64,000 nucleotides of DNA from Paenibacillus sp. BK033 (GCF_004345425.1 NZ_SLVP01000004.1:1-64000); one strand, 5' to 3'. Shown: positions 20,580 through 28,743, numbered from the stretch's first letter. Translations and numbers: made by a program. The notes: a model not told the origin generated them from the sequence alone.

Positions 20580-21417
20580 AGGACTTGATGCGCTTATTCC
20601 ATCGCTTTCGGTAAGCGAAGACGATAAAGTCATTGAAATTCAGTTAACGCAACTGCGTCCGAATCCATACCAACCTCGCAAAACGTTTGATGACGAGTCC
20701 ATTAAGGAATTGGCAGAGTCGATCAAGCAGCATGGCGTTATTCAGCCGATCATTGTTCGGACGGTATTAAAAGGCTATGAAATCATTGCGGGGGAGAGAC
20801 GGTTCCGTGCTTCCCAGCTTTGCGGCAATGCAACCATACCTGCCGTGGTTCGGGCATTTTCCGATCAACAGGTCATGGAAATTGCTTTAATTGAGAACCT
20901 GCAACGCGAAGATCTTAATGCAATTGAAACGGCCATGGCGTATCAAGGGTTAATGGATAAGTTCAAGCTGACTCAGGAAGAACTATCGATGAAGGTGGGG
21001 AAGTCCCGTTCTCATATTGCCAACTTCCTTCGACTGCTTGCTCTGCCTGCTGAGATCAAGGACAATGTTTCACGTGGAACAATCTCGATGGGACATGCTA
21101 GGGCATTGGTAGGGATTAAGGACGCAGTGGTCCAGAAGGATATGGCTAATCGAACCGTTAGCTTGGGCTGGAGCGTACGCGACCTGGAAGAAGCGATTCA
21201 GAAGCTGGAAGTGAAGGAAACGGCAGAAGCGGTAAAAGCAAAAGCGAAGTCGAAGAAACGGGATCCGTATATCGAGAGCTTGGAAGAGTCGTTAAGAGAC
21301 CGATTCAAAACAACGGTTAAAATTAAACAACAGAAGGAAAAAGGGAAAATCGAGCTGCAATACTACAATAAGCAGGATCTCGAGCGTCTGCTCGAGCTGC
21401 TTCAAAATATGGCGTAA
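20560..21417 (+). CDS. parB: Chromosome-partitioning protein ParB (Spo0J)
   Basis: The 285-residue CTP-dependent clamp binds parS and loads SMC at the origin. PNPYQPRKTF, the CTP-binding AGERRFRAS and the helix-turn-helix LSMKVGKSRSHIANFLRLL are present, with a C-terminal dimerisation domain after a basic Lys-rich linker. The reading frame contains a parS site at 21066-21081. Start and overlap with parA are unambiguous. Confidence 0.97.
   Translation: MSKRLGRGLDALIPSLSVSEDDKVIEIQLTQLRPNPYQPRKTFDDESIKELAESIKQHGVIQPIIVRTVLKGYEIIAGERRFRASQLCGNATIPAVVRAFSDQQVMEIALIENLQREDLNAIETAMAYQGLMDKFKLTQEELSMKVGKSRSHIANFLRLLALPAEIKDNVSRGTISMGHARALVGIKDAVVQKDMANRTVSLGWSVRDLEEAIQKLEVKETAEAVKAKAKSKKRDPYIESLEESLRDRFKTTVKIKQQKEKGKIELQYYNKQDLERLLELLQNMA
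21066..21081. other. parS: parS site 2, inside parB
   Basis: TGTTTCACGTGGAACA differs from a perfect palindrome at one base and fits the TGTTNCACGTGNAACA form. A parS inside the parB gene itself is conserved in B. subtilis. Confidence 0.9.
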
Positions 21418-21431
21418 TTTAGACAAATTGC

Positions 21432-21484
21432 TAGCATACCAAAGTTGTAATCTTTGTACTGAAAGATTAAACTAAGGTATGCTA
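21432..21484 (+). repeat. Nested hairpin downstream of parB
   Basis: Outer arms TAGCATACC (21432-21440) and GGTATGCTA (21476-21484) enclose inner arms AATCTTT (21449-21455) and AAAGATT (21462-21468). Both pairs are perfect. It lies 15 bp after the parB stop. It may end the parAB transcript, though there is only a short T-rich run (TTCTTA). Confidence 0.55.
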
Positions 21485-21555
21485 TTCTTATGTTCTGTTA
21501 GGGTATTTAAGAGAGAGTTTTGATAGTTAAGAAAGAGAGAGGAGGTTGGAACAAG

Positions 21556-22713
21556 GTGGAAAGAATCATCTATTTGGATCATGCTGCAACATCGTGGCCG
21601 AAGCCGCCGGCAGTTCTGGAGGCGATGCAACATGCCATGCTGCATGAAGCAGCAAATCCGGGACGAGGCAGCCATCGGATGGCGGTTAAGGCAAGCCGGG
21701 TCTTGTTTGAAACGAGGAAGCAATTAGCGAAGCTGTTTCGGATTAAAAATCCGAATGATATAGCATTTGCCGCCAATACGACAGCTGCATTAAACATGGC
21801 GATAAAAGGCTGGGTAAAAAGCGGGGATCATGTAATTGCCACTTCAGTGGAACACAATTCGGTTAGAAGACCGCTTGAGTATTTGAAGCATGCTCTAGGT
21901 ATTCAGATTACGTATGTAGAAGCAGACGAGGCTGGACGGATACAGGTGGAGCAAATTGCTTCGGCAGTAACCGCTCAGACTTCTTTGATTATCGTTAACC
22001 ATAGCTCCAATCTGCTTGGCACAATTGCGCCGGTTGCCCAGATTGGCGAATTGGCTAGAAGCAAAGGCATAAAACTTCTTGTTGACGCAGCTCAAAGCGC
22101 CGGAATTCTTGAGATTGATGTTGAGGCAATGGGGATTGATATGCTGGCCTTCCCTGGTCACAAAGGGTTGCTTGGTCCACAAGGCACAGGAGGCCTGTAC
22201 ATTCATCCTGGCGTTGATCTCGTTCCTCAACTCCACGGAGGGACTGGAAGCCAATCTGAGGCCCCTGAGCAGCCTAATGTGCGTCCTGACAGATATGAGG
22301 CGGGAACGCAAAATACACCCGGCCTGGCAGGGCTCAAAGCGGGTGTCGAATATGTTCTGCATGAGACGGTTCATAACATCCATACTAAGGAATGGGCATT
22401 AACCCAGCGGATTATGGATGGGCTTTTATCGGTGGACGGGATTAAGATTCTTGGTCCGAAGCTTGGCGAGCAAAGAACGGGGATTGTCGCATTCGTTGCG
22501 GACGGAATCGATCCGTCTGAAATGTCCTTTATACTGGACCAGCATTATCAAATTGCGGTTAGAGCGGGCTTTCATTGCACACCGATGGCCCATGCCTGTG
22601 CAGGGACGACCGCGACAGGCGCAGTACGAGCAAGCGTAGGTTGTTTTACAACAGAGCAAGAAGCGGATGCCCTTGTCGCAGCAGTGAAAGAAATACGGAA
22701 GCAATATTCTTAG
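21556..22713 (+). CDS. Class V aminotransferase, probable cysteine desulfurase
   Basis: The 385-residue PLP enzyme of the NifS/IscS/SufS superfamily begins with the signature IIYLDHAATSWPKPPAV. The PLP lysine is in FPGHKGLLGPQGTGG. A cysteine in the right place for persulfide formation lies in GFHCTPMAH, which favours cysteine desulfurase (alanine plus enzyme-bound sulfur). A specific SUF/ISC partner is not adjacent, so the physiological sulfur acceptor is open. GTG 21556 is the start because GGAGGT lies 9 nt upstream. The same family sits after parB in other Paenibacillus-type origins. Confidence 0.85.
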   Translation: MERIIYLDHAATSWPKPPAVLEAMQHAMLHEAANPGRGSHRMAVKASRVLFETRKQLAKLFRIKNPNDIAFAANTTAALNMAIKGWVKSGDHVIATSVEHNSVRRPLEYLKHALGIQITYVEADEAGRIQVEQIASAVTAQTSLIIVNHSSNLLGTIAPVAQIGELARSKGIKLLVDAAQSAGILEIDVEAMGIDMLAFPGHKGLLGPQGTGGLYIHPGVDLVPQLHGGTGSQSEAPEQPNVRPDRYEAGTQNTPGLAGLKAGVEYVLHETVHNIHTKEWALTQRIMDGLLSVDGIKILGPKLGEQRTGIVAFVADGIDPSEMSFILDQHYQIAVRAGFHCTPMAHACAGTTATGAVRASVGCFTTEQEADALVAAVKEIRKQYS

Positions 22714-22741
22714 CATAATTTTCTGGGGGCGGAAGTTCGAA

Positions 22742-23224
22742 ATGGATGAGTGGACAAATAACCCGATGAATGGGGTTACGGTTGTACTGGCATTGTTGGT
22801 CATCGTGTTATTGATTAGAATTTCAATTGTTGGCAGAAGACTGAAAAAGCTTAGAAAGCAATATGTGGAGGTCATGGGCAACACGGGCGTAACGAATCTG
22901 GAAGAGGTCATTATCGATCTGAAGCAGTCTATTACCGCACAAGAGCTTCAAAGCGAAAAGATCTTAAAGCAAATAGAGCAAATGAAGGAAGTGCAGCAGC
23001 AGGAAAAAGGCCGCGTTGGAGTACTGCGCTACAATGCATTCGCCGACCAGGGCAGTGATCTCAGCTTTTCGATAGCAGTTGTGAATGCGGCGCAGGATGG
23101 GGTAGTGATCTCTGGGCTGCACAGCCGGGAGAATACTTATGTGTACGCCAAGCCGGTAAGCAAAGGCGAATCGAACTATACGCTTACGCCGGAAGAGCGC
23201 AAAGCCATAGCTGAAGCGAAGTGA
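22742..23224 (+). CDS. DUF4446 membrane-anchored protein
   Basis: The 160-residue protein has one N-terminal membrane segment (about residues 11-28). A coiled-coil-like region (40-90) and a compact C-terminal domain with GRVGVLRYNAFADQGSDLSFS follow, the hallmark of DUF4446. Function is unknown. It is commonly found near parAB and yyaC in Bacillales and clostridia. Its stop codon directly abuts the stop codon of the convergent yyaC, with no room for a terminator. Confidence 0.85.
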   Translation: MDEWTNNPMNGVTVVLALLVIVLLIRISIVGRRLKKLRKQYVEVMGNTGVTNLEEVIIDLKQSITAQELQSEKILKQIEQMKEVQQQEKGRVGVLRYNAFADQGSDLSFSIAVVNAAQDGVVISGLHSRENTYVYAKPVSKGESNYTLTPEERKAIAEAK

Positions 23225-23842
23225 TTAATTGGTGCCCGGATGTTCCAAAGCAGCAGCCTGTTCCCTGGAACGGGCAGAAACATGGATGCTGTTCATGATG
23301 GAGGAGAATACGCTGGAAGCGATAATGTCTGCCATTTTCATAACCAGATGTAAACGCGTGTTCTGCAGGACAAAATATTCCATAAATCCGCCGACATTAA
23401 CGATGCCTGTAATATGGATATCGCCAACGGGAGGCAGCTCCTTGTTTACTCCGGCGCCAGGTCTTACCGGGCCAGTTCCTACTTGAATCGAGCCAATGCT
23501 GGATACTTGCCCAAGGCAGGCATCAATGCCGATAACAAACGGTTTTTGGTAAGTGCGATTGATCAGATGAAGTGTCTCTTCGAGGTTCATGGCATGTACA
23601 GGCTCTTCTAAAGTGCCGTAAAGAGAGAAGTAGGGGCTCTGATATTTGGAAAGGGTCGTGCCGATCAGTGGACCAAGGGAATCGCCTGTTGAACGGTCAG
23701 TTCCAACGCATACGATTACGATAGGACGCCCGGCGGACATCTCATCAATCATCAGGGAAAGCCGGTTGACGATCTGGCCAACAGCATTCGCTTCCGTGTA
23801 TGGAACCTTTAACGGTACATCCTTTAGAAATGATAGTTTCAT
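23225..23842 (-). CDS. yyaC: Spore protease YyaC
   Basis: The 205-residue protein matches YyaC, related to the GPR/hydrogenase-maturation protease fold. CVGTDRSTGDSLGPLIG and VIGIDACLG, with conserved acidic residues, are visible. In B. subtilis yyaC is expressed in the forespore. A matching forespore-type promoter is seen here at 23874-23903. GGAGGGG precedes the ATG. It is transcribed against the neighbouring genes and against replication. Confidence 0.9.
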   Translation of the reverse strand: MKLSFLKDVPLKVPYTEANAVGQIVNRLSLMIDEMSAGRPIVIVCVGTDRSTGDSLGPLIGTTLSKYQSPYFSLYGTLEEPVHAMNLEETLHLINRTYQKPFVIGIDACLGQVSSIGSIQVGTGPVRPGAGVNKELPPVGDIHITGIVNVGGFMEYFVLQNTRLHLVMKMADIIASSVFSSIMNSIHVSARSREQAAALEHPGTN

Positions 23843-23873
23843 AGAATCCCCTCCGTAAATGCCAATATGATAC

Positions 23874-23903
23874 TAGTATATGGATGGGACAACCATTTTA
23901 TAC
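23874..23903 (-). promoter_or_regulatory. Forespore (sigma-G/sigma-F type) promoter of yyaC
   Basis: On the minus strand GTATA (23899-23903), 18 nt and TATACTA (23874-23880) match the sigma-G form GHATR-N18-CATNHTA with one mismatch. The -10 element is about 31 bp before the yyaC start. No good sigma-A promoter overlaps it. Confidence 0.65.
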
Positions 23904-23955
23904 GTCGCGAAGCCAATAGTTTCGTTCTATGAGGTGAGGGAGAGGAGAATTCGCG

Positions 23956-24195
23956 ATGTTGATCGCCTTTGATTCGACGCAGCAGGCGCTGCGCGCCGAG
24001 ATGCTGCTGGAATACGCGGAGGTTGAAATCGATATATGTCCGACTCCGAAGGAGATTACGGCAGGCTGCGCGTTATCGATTCATTTTCCGGGGGAAGAGC
24101 TGGAAACAGTCAAGCATGTGATCGAAACGGAAAACGTAGAAATAAGAGGGGTTTTTAAACCGGTTCAGGACGGGTATGAACAAGTGGACCTCTAG
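23956..24195 (+). CDS. DUF3343 protein
   Basis: The 79-residue protein matches DUF3343: MLIAFDSTQQALRAEMLL, then a CPTPKEITAGCALSIHF core with two cysteines. DUF3343 proteins are small, often linked to selenium or sulfur-related loci in other bacteria, but no function is established. It lies 24 bp before the MscS gene, and the two are likely co-transcribed with DUF951. Confidence 0.8.
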   Translation: MLIAFDSTQQALRAEMLLEYAEVEIDICPTPKEITAGCALSIHFPGEELETVKHVIETENVEIRGVFKPVQDGYEQVDL

Positions 24196-24219
24196 GTATG
24201 GCAAGGATGGTGCGGTGGA

Positions 24220-25095
24220 ATGGATATTCAAGCCTACTATAAAGACATTGCAGCATGGATAACAAGCGAGACAACATGGGAAGGTTTTGGACGATCGGTC
24301 TTGCGCATAGCGCTTATTATTATCATAGGACAGGTCATCGTCTGGATTGCGAACAAAACGATTGACCGGGTTGTACTAAACCGCTCGGAAAGCCGAATGG
24401 TTCTTCAAACCAGAAGAATGACAACCGTAGGCAAGCTGGTCAAAAACATAATCTCCTACGCGGGATATTTCATTATCGGCATGCTTGTGCTGGACGAATT
24501 CGGCGTACAGCTTGCGCCGCTGCTGGCTGGAGCCGGCGTCATTGGACTGGCTATCGGCTTTGGCGCACAAAGTCTTGTCAAAGATATTATCACGGGTTTC
24601 TTTATTATATTCGAGGATCAATTTGCGGTTGGCGACGTTATTCAGACGGGCAACTTCAAAGGAACCGTTGAAGTAATCGGACTCCGGGCGACCCGGATTC
24701 TTAGCTGGACGGGAGAAGTTCATATTATACCGAACGGCATGATCAACGAGGTTACGAATTTCTCGATGCATAATTCCATTGCGTTTATTGATGTATCGAT
24801 CGGATACGAGGAGGATGCGGAAAAGGCGATCGCCCTTATCCGCCGGGAACTCGAGCGGTTTGAGAACGAAAATCTCGTTAAGCCTCCCGAGGTGCTTGGC
24901 ATACAGACCATGCTTTCCACCGAGGTCAAGGTGCGCGTAACGGCAGAATGTCTTCCTAATACGCAATCCATCGTAGCAAGGTCATTAAATGCTTATATCA
25001 AGAAAGTGCTGGACGGTCACGGAATTGACATTCCGTATCCGCGAATGGTAACGTATCATCGCAATGAAAGGGGCGGCGATCCGAATGGAGCGTAA
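24220..25095 (+). CDS. Small-conductance mechanosensitive channel (MscS family)
   Basis: The 291-residue MscS-type channel has three predicted membrane helices. The pore-lining TM3 is rich in Gly/Ala (LLAGAGVIGLAIGFGAQSL). The beta domain follows (QFAVGDVIQTGNFKGTVEVIGLRATRIL). The fold is typical of channels that open under hypo-osmotic shock. Length is close to B. subtilis YkuT. The reading frame overlaps the next gene by 11 bp. Confidence 0.92.
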   Translation: MDIQAYYKDIAAWITSETTWEGFGRSVLRIALIIIIGQVIVWIANKTIDRVVLNRSESRMVLQTRRMTTVGKLVKNIISYAGYFIIGMLVLDEFGVQLAPLLAGAGVIGLAIGFGAQSLVKDIITGFFIIFEDQFAVGDVIQTGNFKGTVEVIGLRATRILSWTGEVHIIPNGMINEVTNFSMHNSIAFIDVSIGYEEDAEKAIALIRRELERFENENLVKPPEVLGIQTMLSTEVKVRVTAECLPNTQSIVARSLNAYIKKVLDGHGIDIPYPRMVTYHRNERGGDPNGA

Positions 25096-25297
25096 ACAAT
25101 TCGAGCTGAACGATATCGTTCAAATGAAGAAGCAGCATCCCTGCGGATCCAATGAAATGGAAATTATCCGCATGGGGATGGATATCCGTATCAAATGCGT
25201 AGGCTGCAAGCATAGCGTTCTGATTCCTAGAGCAAAGTTCGAGAAGAATATGAAGAAAGTACTGCGTTCCGCCGCGGATTCCGGGCAAAACGAATAG
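25085..25297 (+). CDS. DUF951 protein
   Basis: The 70-residue protein is of the DUF951 family, with MERKQFELNDIVQMKKQHPCG, RMGMDIRIKCVGCKH and VLIPR. The Cys-His pattern (CG...CVGCKH) suggests a small zinc or nucleic-acid-binding fold, but this is not proven. It starts inside the 3' end of the MscS gene, where AAAGGGGCGG acts as the likely ribosome site. The MscS-DUF951 pairing is common in Bacillales. Confidence 0.85.
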   Translation: MERKQFELNDIVQMKKQHPCGSNEMEIIRMGMDIRIKCVGCKHSVLIPRAKFEKNMKKVLRSAADSGQNE

Positions 25298-25321
25298 GCT
25301 TAATATTTTTTTAAAAAACAG

Positions 25322-25350
25322 TTGCATTAGGACAGGGCCTGTGATAATAT
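25322..25350 (+). promoter_or_regulatory. Promoter of tRNA-Ser
   Basis: TTGCAT (25322-25327), a 17-nt spacer and TAATAT (25345-25350) lie 20 bp before the tRNA 5' end. Confidence 0.75.
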
Positions 25351-25370
25351 AGTTTTTGCTTGACACAAAC

Positions 25371-25461
25371 GGAGAGGTACCCAAGAGGCCCAAGGGGGCT
25401 GACTCGAAATCAGCTAGGCGTGTCAAAGCGTGCGTGGGTTCGAATCCCACCCTCTCCGCCA
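25371..25461 (+). tRNA. tRNA-Ser (anticodon CGA)
   Basis: This is a 91-nt class II tRNA with encoded CCA. The acceptor arms GGAGAGG/CCTCTCC enclose an anticodon stem GCTGA/TCAGC with loop CTCGAAA, giving anticodon CGA for UCG codons. A long variable arm typical of tRNA-Ser and the GGTTCGAATCC T arm are visible. It is a single tRNA gene with its own promoter and terminator. Confidence 0.97.
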
Positions 25462-25500
25462 TATTCTGTCCATAACGCTTAGGCGGTTACATAAAGAACA

Positions 25501-25533
25501 AAGCTCCTACGAGATTGCGTAGGAGCTTTTTTT
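25501..25533 (+). terminator. tRNA-Ser terminator
   Basis: AAGCTCCTACG (25501-25511) pairs with CGTAGGAGCTT (25518-25528) over a 6-nt loop and is followed by a T run to 25533. Confidence 0.92.
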
Positions 25534-25559
25534 ATCTTCAGATAAAGCAGGTGAGTGGA

Positions 25560-26891
25560 ATGAGTCAGTATGACATTACGATTATCGGAGCAGGAGTCAG
25601 CGGCATATTCGCCGCCCACGAACTGGCTTCAAGCGGACTGAAGGTTCTAATGCTGGATAAAGGCAAGAAGCTTGGCGAACGGAGCGACAGTTATATCGGT
25701 TTTGGCGGACTTGGCTTGTCGGAGGGCAAATATAATTACACAAATGATTTTGGCGGAGAGTTGGAACGGAAGACCGGTTACGACGCTGCGCTGCGGCTGA
25801 TGGATGACGTGGATACGATCCTATGCAAGTACGGGGGAGGTGCAGCGGAGCTGTACAGCACCTATGATCCCGAATTGGCTGAACGGGCACGGGAGGCTGG
25901 TTTTGGCGTGCTGACGACGAAAACCCGGCATCTGGGAACGAAATTGTCAAAGGCCGTTCTGGAATGCCTGTATGATTACTTGGATTCCCATATCACGATG
26001 AGATTTGAGGCAGAGCCCGTCAGGATCCTTCGGAAGGAAGACAAACGGTTCACAATTGAGTTGGAGGATGGAAGCGTTATTGATTCCGGGCAAGTTATTG
26101 TAGCTACCGGCAGAAGCGGGAATGAGTGGTTTAACGGTCAATGCGAGAGCCTTGGAATCGGCAGAGGAGAAGCAAGGGTTGATCTTGGGCTTCGGATCGA
26201 AATGAAGGGCGACCAGTTGGCTTCGATCCTGCAGCGATCCTTCGAGACCAAGCTTAGCTTCGAGGGCGAAGACTTCACGGCTACGACTTATTGCATGAAT
26301 CCGCAGGGCAGGGTGGTGCTCAAGCTTCAGGAAGGACTGGCGATGCCGGACGGGCAAAACTTCCGCGAGAAGGGAGAAAACAGCTCCAATCTGAACTTCA
26401 CGCTATTTGTGCCACACCGGTTTGCGACGCTTGAAGAAGCGGATACATATTTCAAACGGATTGTCGGCGCAATTAACAGAGGGAGAGACCGGATTGCTGC
26501 TCAAAGGCTTGGTTCGCTCCGGAGAGGAGCGGAGTACCACTGCTCTGACGGCCAAGCTTCCGATAGGAGCGTTAAGCCTACGCTGGAGGCGGAATTTACG
26601 GAACTGAGGGAAGAGGTGCCGGAACGGTATATAGAGGCTACACTGGCGTTTTTGGACGCTTTGGAGAAGCTGTTAGGGGTACCGATTGACGAGGATACCA
26701 TTCTGTACGCCATTGACGGAAAGCTGTATTCGCCGGCAATCGAGACAAACGAGAGGTTCGAGACGATTATTCGAGGGTTCTACGTTATCGGGGACTGTTC
26801 CGGGACTACGCATTCCTTATCTCAGGCAGCGGCAAGCGGAATTTATGTCGGACGGTTGCTGGCCGGTCAATGCTCTTTGGAGAGCTTGTAA
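25560..26891 (+). CDS. FAD/NAD(P)-dependent oxidoreductase
   Basis: The 443-residue flavoprotein has an N-terminal Rossmann motif GAGVSGIFAAHELASSG, a VIVATGRSGNEW segment and a C-terminal YVIGDCSGTTHSLSQAAASG FAD-binding region. It resembles large FAD-dependent dehydrogenases of the HI0933/YhiN type, but the substrate cannot be named. ATG 25560 is chosen: AGGTG lies just upstream, and the longer frame runs into the tRNA terminator. A strong terminator follows. Confidence 0.8.
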   Translation: MSQYDITIIGAGVSGIFAAHELASSGLKVLMLDKGKKLGERSDSYIGFGGLGLSEGKYNYTNDFGGELERKTGYDAALRLMDDVDTILCKYGGGAAELYSTYDPELAERAREAGFGVLTTKTRHLGTKLSKAVLECLYDYLDSHITMRFEAEPVRILRKEDKRFTIELEDGSVIDSGQVIVATGRSGNEWFNGQCESLGIGRGEARVDLGLRIEMKGDQLASILQRSFETKLSFEGEDFTATTYCMNPQGRVVLKLQEGLAMPDGQNFREKGENSSNLNFTLFVPHRFATLEEADTYFKRIVGAINRGRDRIAAQRLGSLRRGAEYHCSDGQASDRSVKPTLEAEFTELREEVPERYIEATLAFLDALEKLLGVPIDEDTILYAIDGKLYSPAIETNERFETIIRGFYVIGDCSGTTHSLSQAAASGIYVGRLLAGQCSLESL

Positions 26892-26902
26892 TTATTAGAA
26901 TG

Positions 26903-26930
26903 AAAAAAGGGACTCTTGCGAGTCCCTTTT
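26903..26930 (+). terminator. Terminator after the FAD oxidoreductase gene
   Basis: AAAAAGGGACTC (26903-26914) pairs perfectly with GAGTCCCTTTTT (26919-26930) around a 4-nt loop. It has A and T tails on both sides, so it can work in both directions. Confidence 0.9.
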
Positions 26931-27217
26931 TCGACGGTGTTGTAAGTTTCGATGAATTCCCAACTTCATACAACGGAAAACCAGGTGCAATCTTCACAGA
27001 TCGGTACACAATTCCATTAGGTATCGCTTTTCCGATCGCGATTGCTCGTGTGTTACAGAAAAGTTTCTTTAGCACAACGCCTCGCTTCTTAAGTGATGAG
27101 CAGTAAAATTCTCTAGTAGTCCTTGCCCCTATACAGGTCCAATGGAACCACACCTCTCTTCACCGTCGATAATTATGATGTCCGTGCAGCAAAGAACTTA
27201 TGCATGGTGATTTAAAA
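26931..27217. other. Intergenic stretch without a supported gene
   Basis: Frames exist on both strands (for example 26900-27106 plus, and 26806-27153 minus), but none has a ribosome site and I recognise neither product. The plus frame reads through the terminator stem and encodes residues such as DEFPTSYNGKPGAIF with plausible codon use. It could therefore be a decayed gene fragment. The stretch lies 3' to both flanking genes. Confidence 0.35.
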
Positions 27218-27403
27218 TTAATTGTGGCCCATTCGTTTCCATCTGCGCTCATGATTAGAGGTCTCCGGAAACTTTTCTCCGCGTTTGAGTCGTACCTTCT
27301 GCGGATTGGTGATACCCATATGGAAAGAATTATCGCCGGTTTCGATATAGACGCCATCATTTGGAGCGCTGTCGCCAGGGGAAAACAATGTCCATTCGCC
27401 CAT
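27218..27403 (-). CDS. yjzC: YjzC family protein
   Basis: The 61-residue protein matches the small YjzC family: MGEWTLFSPGDSAPNDGVY, FHMGITNPQKVRLKRGEKFP and an Asn/His/Arg-rich tail. An excellent ribosome site, AAGGAGGTGAG, precedes the ATG on the minus strand. The function is unknown; family members are widespread in spore formers. It is transcribed divergently from rpsF. I am confident in the gene and moderately confident in the family name. Confidence 0.8.
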   Translation of the reverse strand: MGEWTLFSPGDSAPNDGVYIETGDNSFHMGITNPQKVRLKRGEKFPETSNHERRWKRMGHN

Positions 27404-27484
27404 ACTTGCTCACCTCCTTGTCGGAGTAGTATTTACCGGAGAAGGGGCGGACATGAAAGGCAGAAATCGGGAGCTGCGGATGAC

Positions 27485-27513
27485 TTGTCAATGAGTAGGC
27501 GATTTGCTATACT
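27485..27513 (+). promoter_or_regulatory. Promoter of rpsF-ssb-rpsR
   Basis: TTGTCA (27485-27490), a 17-nt spacer and TATACT (27508-27513) form a strong sigma-A promoter. The transcript would start near 27520 and carry a ~65-nt leader. Confidence 0.85.
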
Positions 27514-27521
27514 GTGTAGAT

Positions 27522-27576
27522 GCGAGTAATAATCTCGCTCCTTGCCCTTTCGGGGGCCGCTTAGTCCAAAAGGAGG
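27522..27576 (+). promoter_or_regulatory. Probable S6:S18 autoregulatory leader
   Basis: In the leader CTCCTT (27538-27543) can pair with AAGGAG of the rpsF ribosome site (27570-27575). It encloses a short GC stem (27544-27547 with 27554-27557) and an adjacent unpaired CCG (27557-27559). A CCG-bearing helix next to rpsF is the known recognition element of the S6:S18 complex, which represses its own operon. An alternative GCGAG/CTCGC hairpin (27522-27538) competes for the CTCC. Confidence 0.5.
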
Positions 27577-27585
27577 TGAAACACA

Positions 27586-27870
27586 ATGCGCAAATATGAA
27601 GTGATGTACATCATTCGTCCGGACGTTGAGCAAGAAAACGTTCAAGCCATCGTCGACAAATTCAATGGCATCATTAACAATGGCGGGGAAGTCACGAAGC
27701 AAGATGTGATCGGTAAACGCCGTCTTGCGTATGAGATCAATAAGATTCGTGATGGTTACTACGTTCTGGTTCATTTCAACGCGAACAACGAAGTTGTTAA
27801 TGAGCTTGACCGCATCATGAAAATTACGGATGAAGTTATCCGTTTCTTGATCGTCAGAGACGTTGCTTAA
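27586..27870 (+). CDS. rpsF: Ribosomal protein bS6
   Basis: The 94-residue 30S protein begins MRKYEVMYIIRPDVEQENVQ, and RRLAYEINKIRDGYYVLVHF is the family signature. It pairs with bS18 on the platform of the small subunit. AAGGAGGTGA precedes the ATG. It is the first gene of the conserved rpsF-ssb-rpsR operon. Confidence 0.98.
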   Translation: MRKYEVMYIIRPDVEQENVQAIVDKFNGIINNGGEVTKQDVIGKRRLAYEINKIRDGYYVLVHFNANNEVVNELDRIMKITDEVIRFLIVRDVA

Positions 27871-27906
27871 TCCACGCTAGATGTTCGATTGGGAGGTCCA
27901 GAGGCG

Positions 27907-28440
27907 ATGTTGAATCGTGTAATACTGATTGGCAGATTAACAAGAGACCCCGAATTGCGTTATACGCCTGCGGGTGTAGCAGTTACGCAATTTACGATAG
28001 CAGTAGACCGGCCGTTTACGAGCGGTCAGGGCGAGCGCGAAGCGGATTTTATTCCGGTCGTAACTTGGCGGCAGTTGGCTGAGACATGCGCTAACTACTT
28101 GCGTAAAGGTCGCTTAACCGCGGTAGAAGGACGCATTCAGGTGCGTAACTACGAGAACAACGAAGGTAAACGCGTCTATGTGACGGAAGTGATTGCCGAT
28201 AACGTTCGCTTCTTGGAATCTAACCGTGAAGGCGGAGCTTCGCAAGAAAGTGGCGGTTATGCCGGAGGCAACAACAGCGGCGGAGGATCTTTTGGCGGCG
28301 GCGGCGGTAACGCTCCTTATGGCGGCGGTAACGGCGGCGGCGGAAGCCGGCCTAGTACTCCACGCAACAACAACAGCCGTGATCCGTTCTCGGATGACGG
28401 TCGACCGATCGATATATCAGAAGATGACTTGCCATTTTAA
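27907..28440 (+). CDS. ssb: Single-stranded DNA-binding protein
   Basis: The 177-residue SSB has an OB fold ([20 protein letters not shown] to about residue 105). A Gly/Asn/Ser-rich flexible linker follows, and the acidic C-terminal tip DISEDDLPF docks replication and repair partners. ATG 27907 has GGGAGGT upstream. The frame beginning at 27889 would put that site inside the gene. It lies in an operon with rpsF and rpsR. Confidence 0.97.
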   Translation: MLNRVILIGRLTRDPELRYTPAGVAVTQFTIAVDRPFTSGQGEREADFIPVVTWRQLAETCANYLRKGRLTAVEGRIQVRNYENNEGKRVYVTEVIADNVRFLESNREGGASQESGGYAGGNNSGGGSFGGGGGNAPYGGGNGGGGSRPSTPRNNNSRDPFSDDGRPIDISEDDLPF

Positions 28441-28458
28441 TTGAAAGGATGGGTTCGA

Positions 28459-28743
28459 ATGAGCTTCAAGCAAAGAGAAGGCGGAGACGGAGAGCGTCCA
28501 GAACGCAAATTCGGCGGCCGCAAAGGCGGACGCAACAAACGCCGTAAAGTATGTTTCTTCACTGTGAACAAAATCACTCACATTGACTATAAAGATACTG
28601 ATCTGCTCAAAAAGTTCATCAGCGAGCGCGGCAAAATCTTGCCACGTCGTGTAACTGGAACTAGCGCGAAATACCAACGTCTGCTGACTGTTGCTATCAA
28701 GCGTGCTCGTACTGTAGCATTGCTGCCGTACACTACGGAGTAG
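28459..28743 (+). CDS. rpsR: Ribosomal protein bS18
   Basis: The 94-residue basic protein has a Gly/Arg/Lys-rich N-terminus. The core [21 protein letters not shown] and [17 protein letters not shown] is diagnostic of bS18. ATG 28459 with AAAGGATGG upstream is used. The frame from 28441 is not conserved. A terminator follows. Confidence 0.97.
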   Translation: MSFKQREGGDGERPERKFGGRKGGRNKRRKVCFFTVNKITHIDYKDTDLLKKFISERGKILPRRVTGTSAKYQRLLTVAIKRARTVALLPYTTE

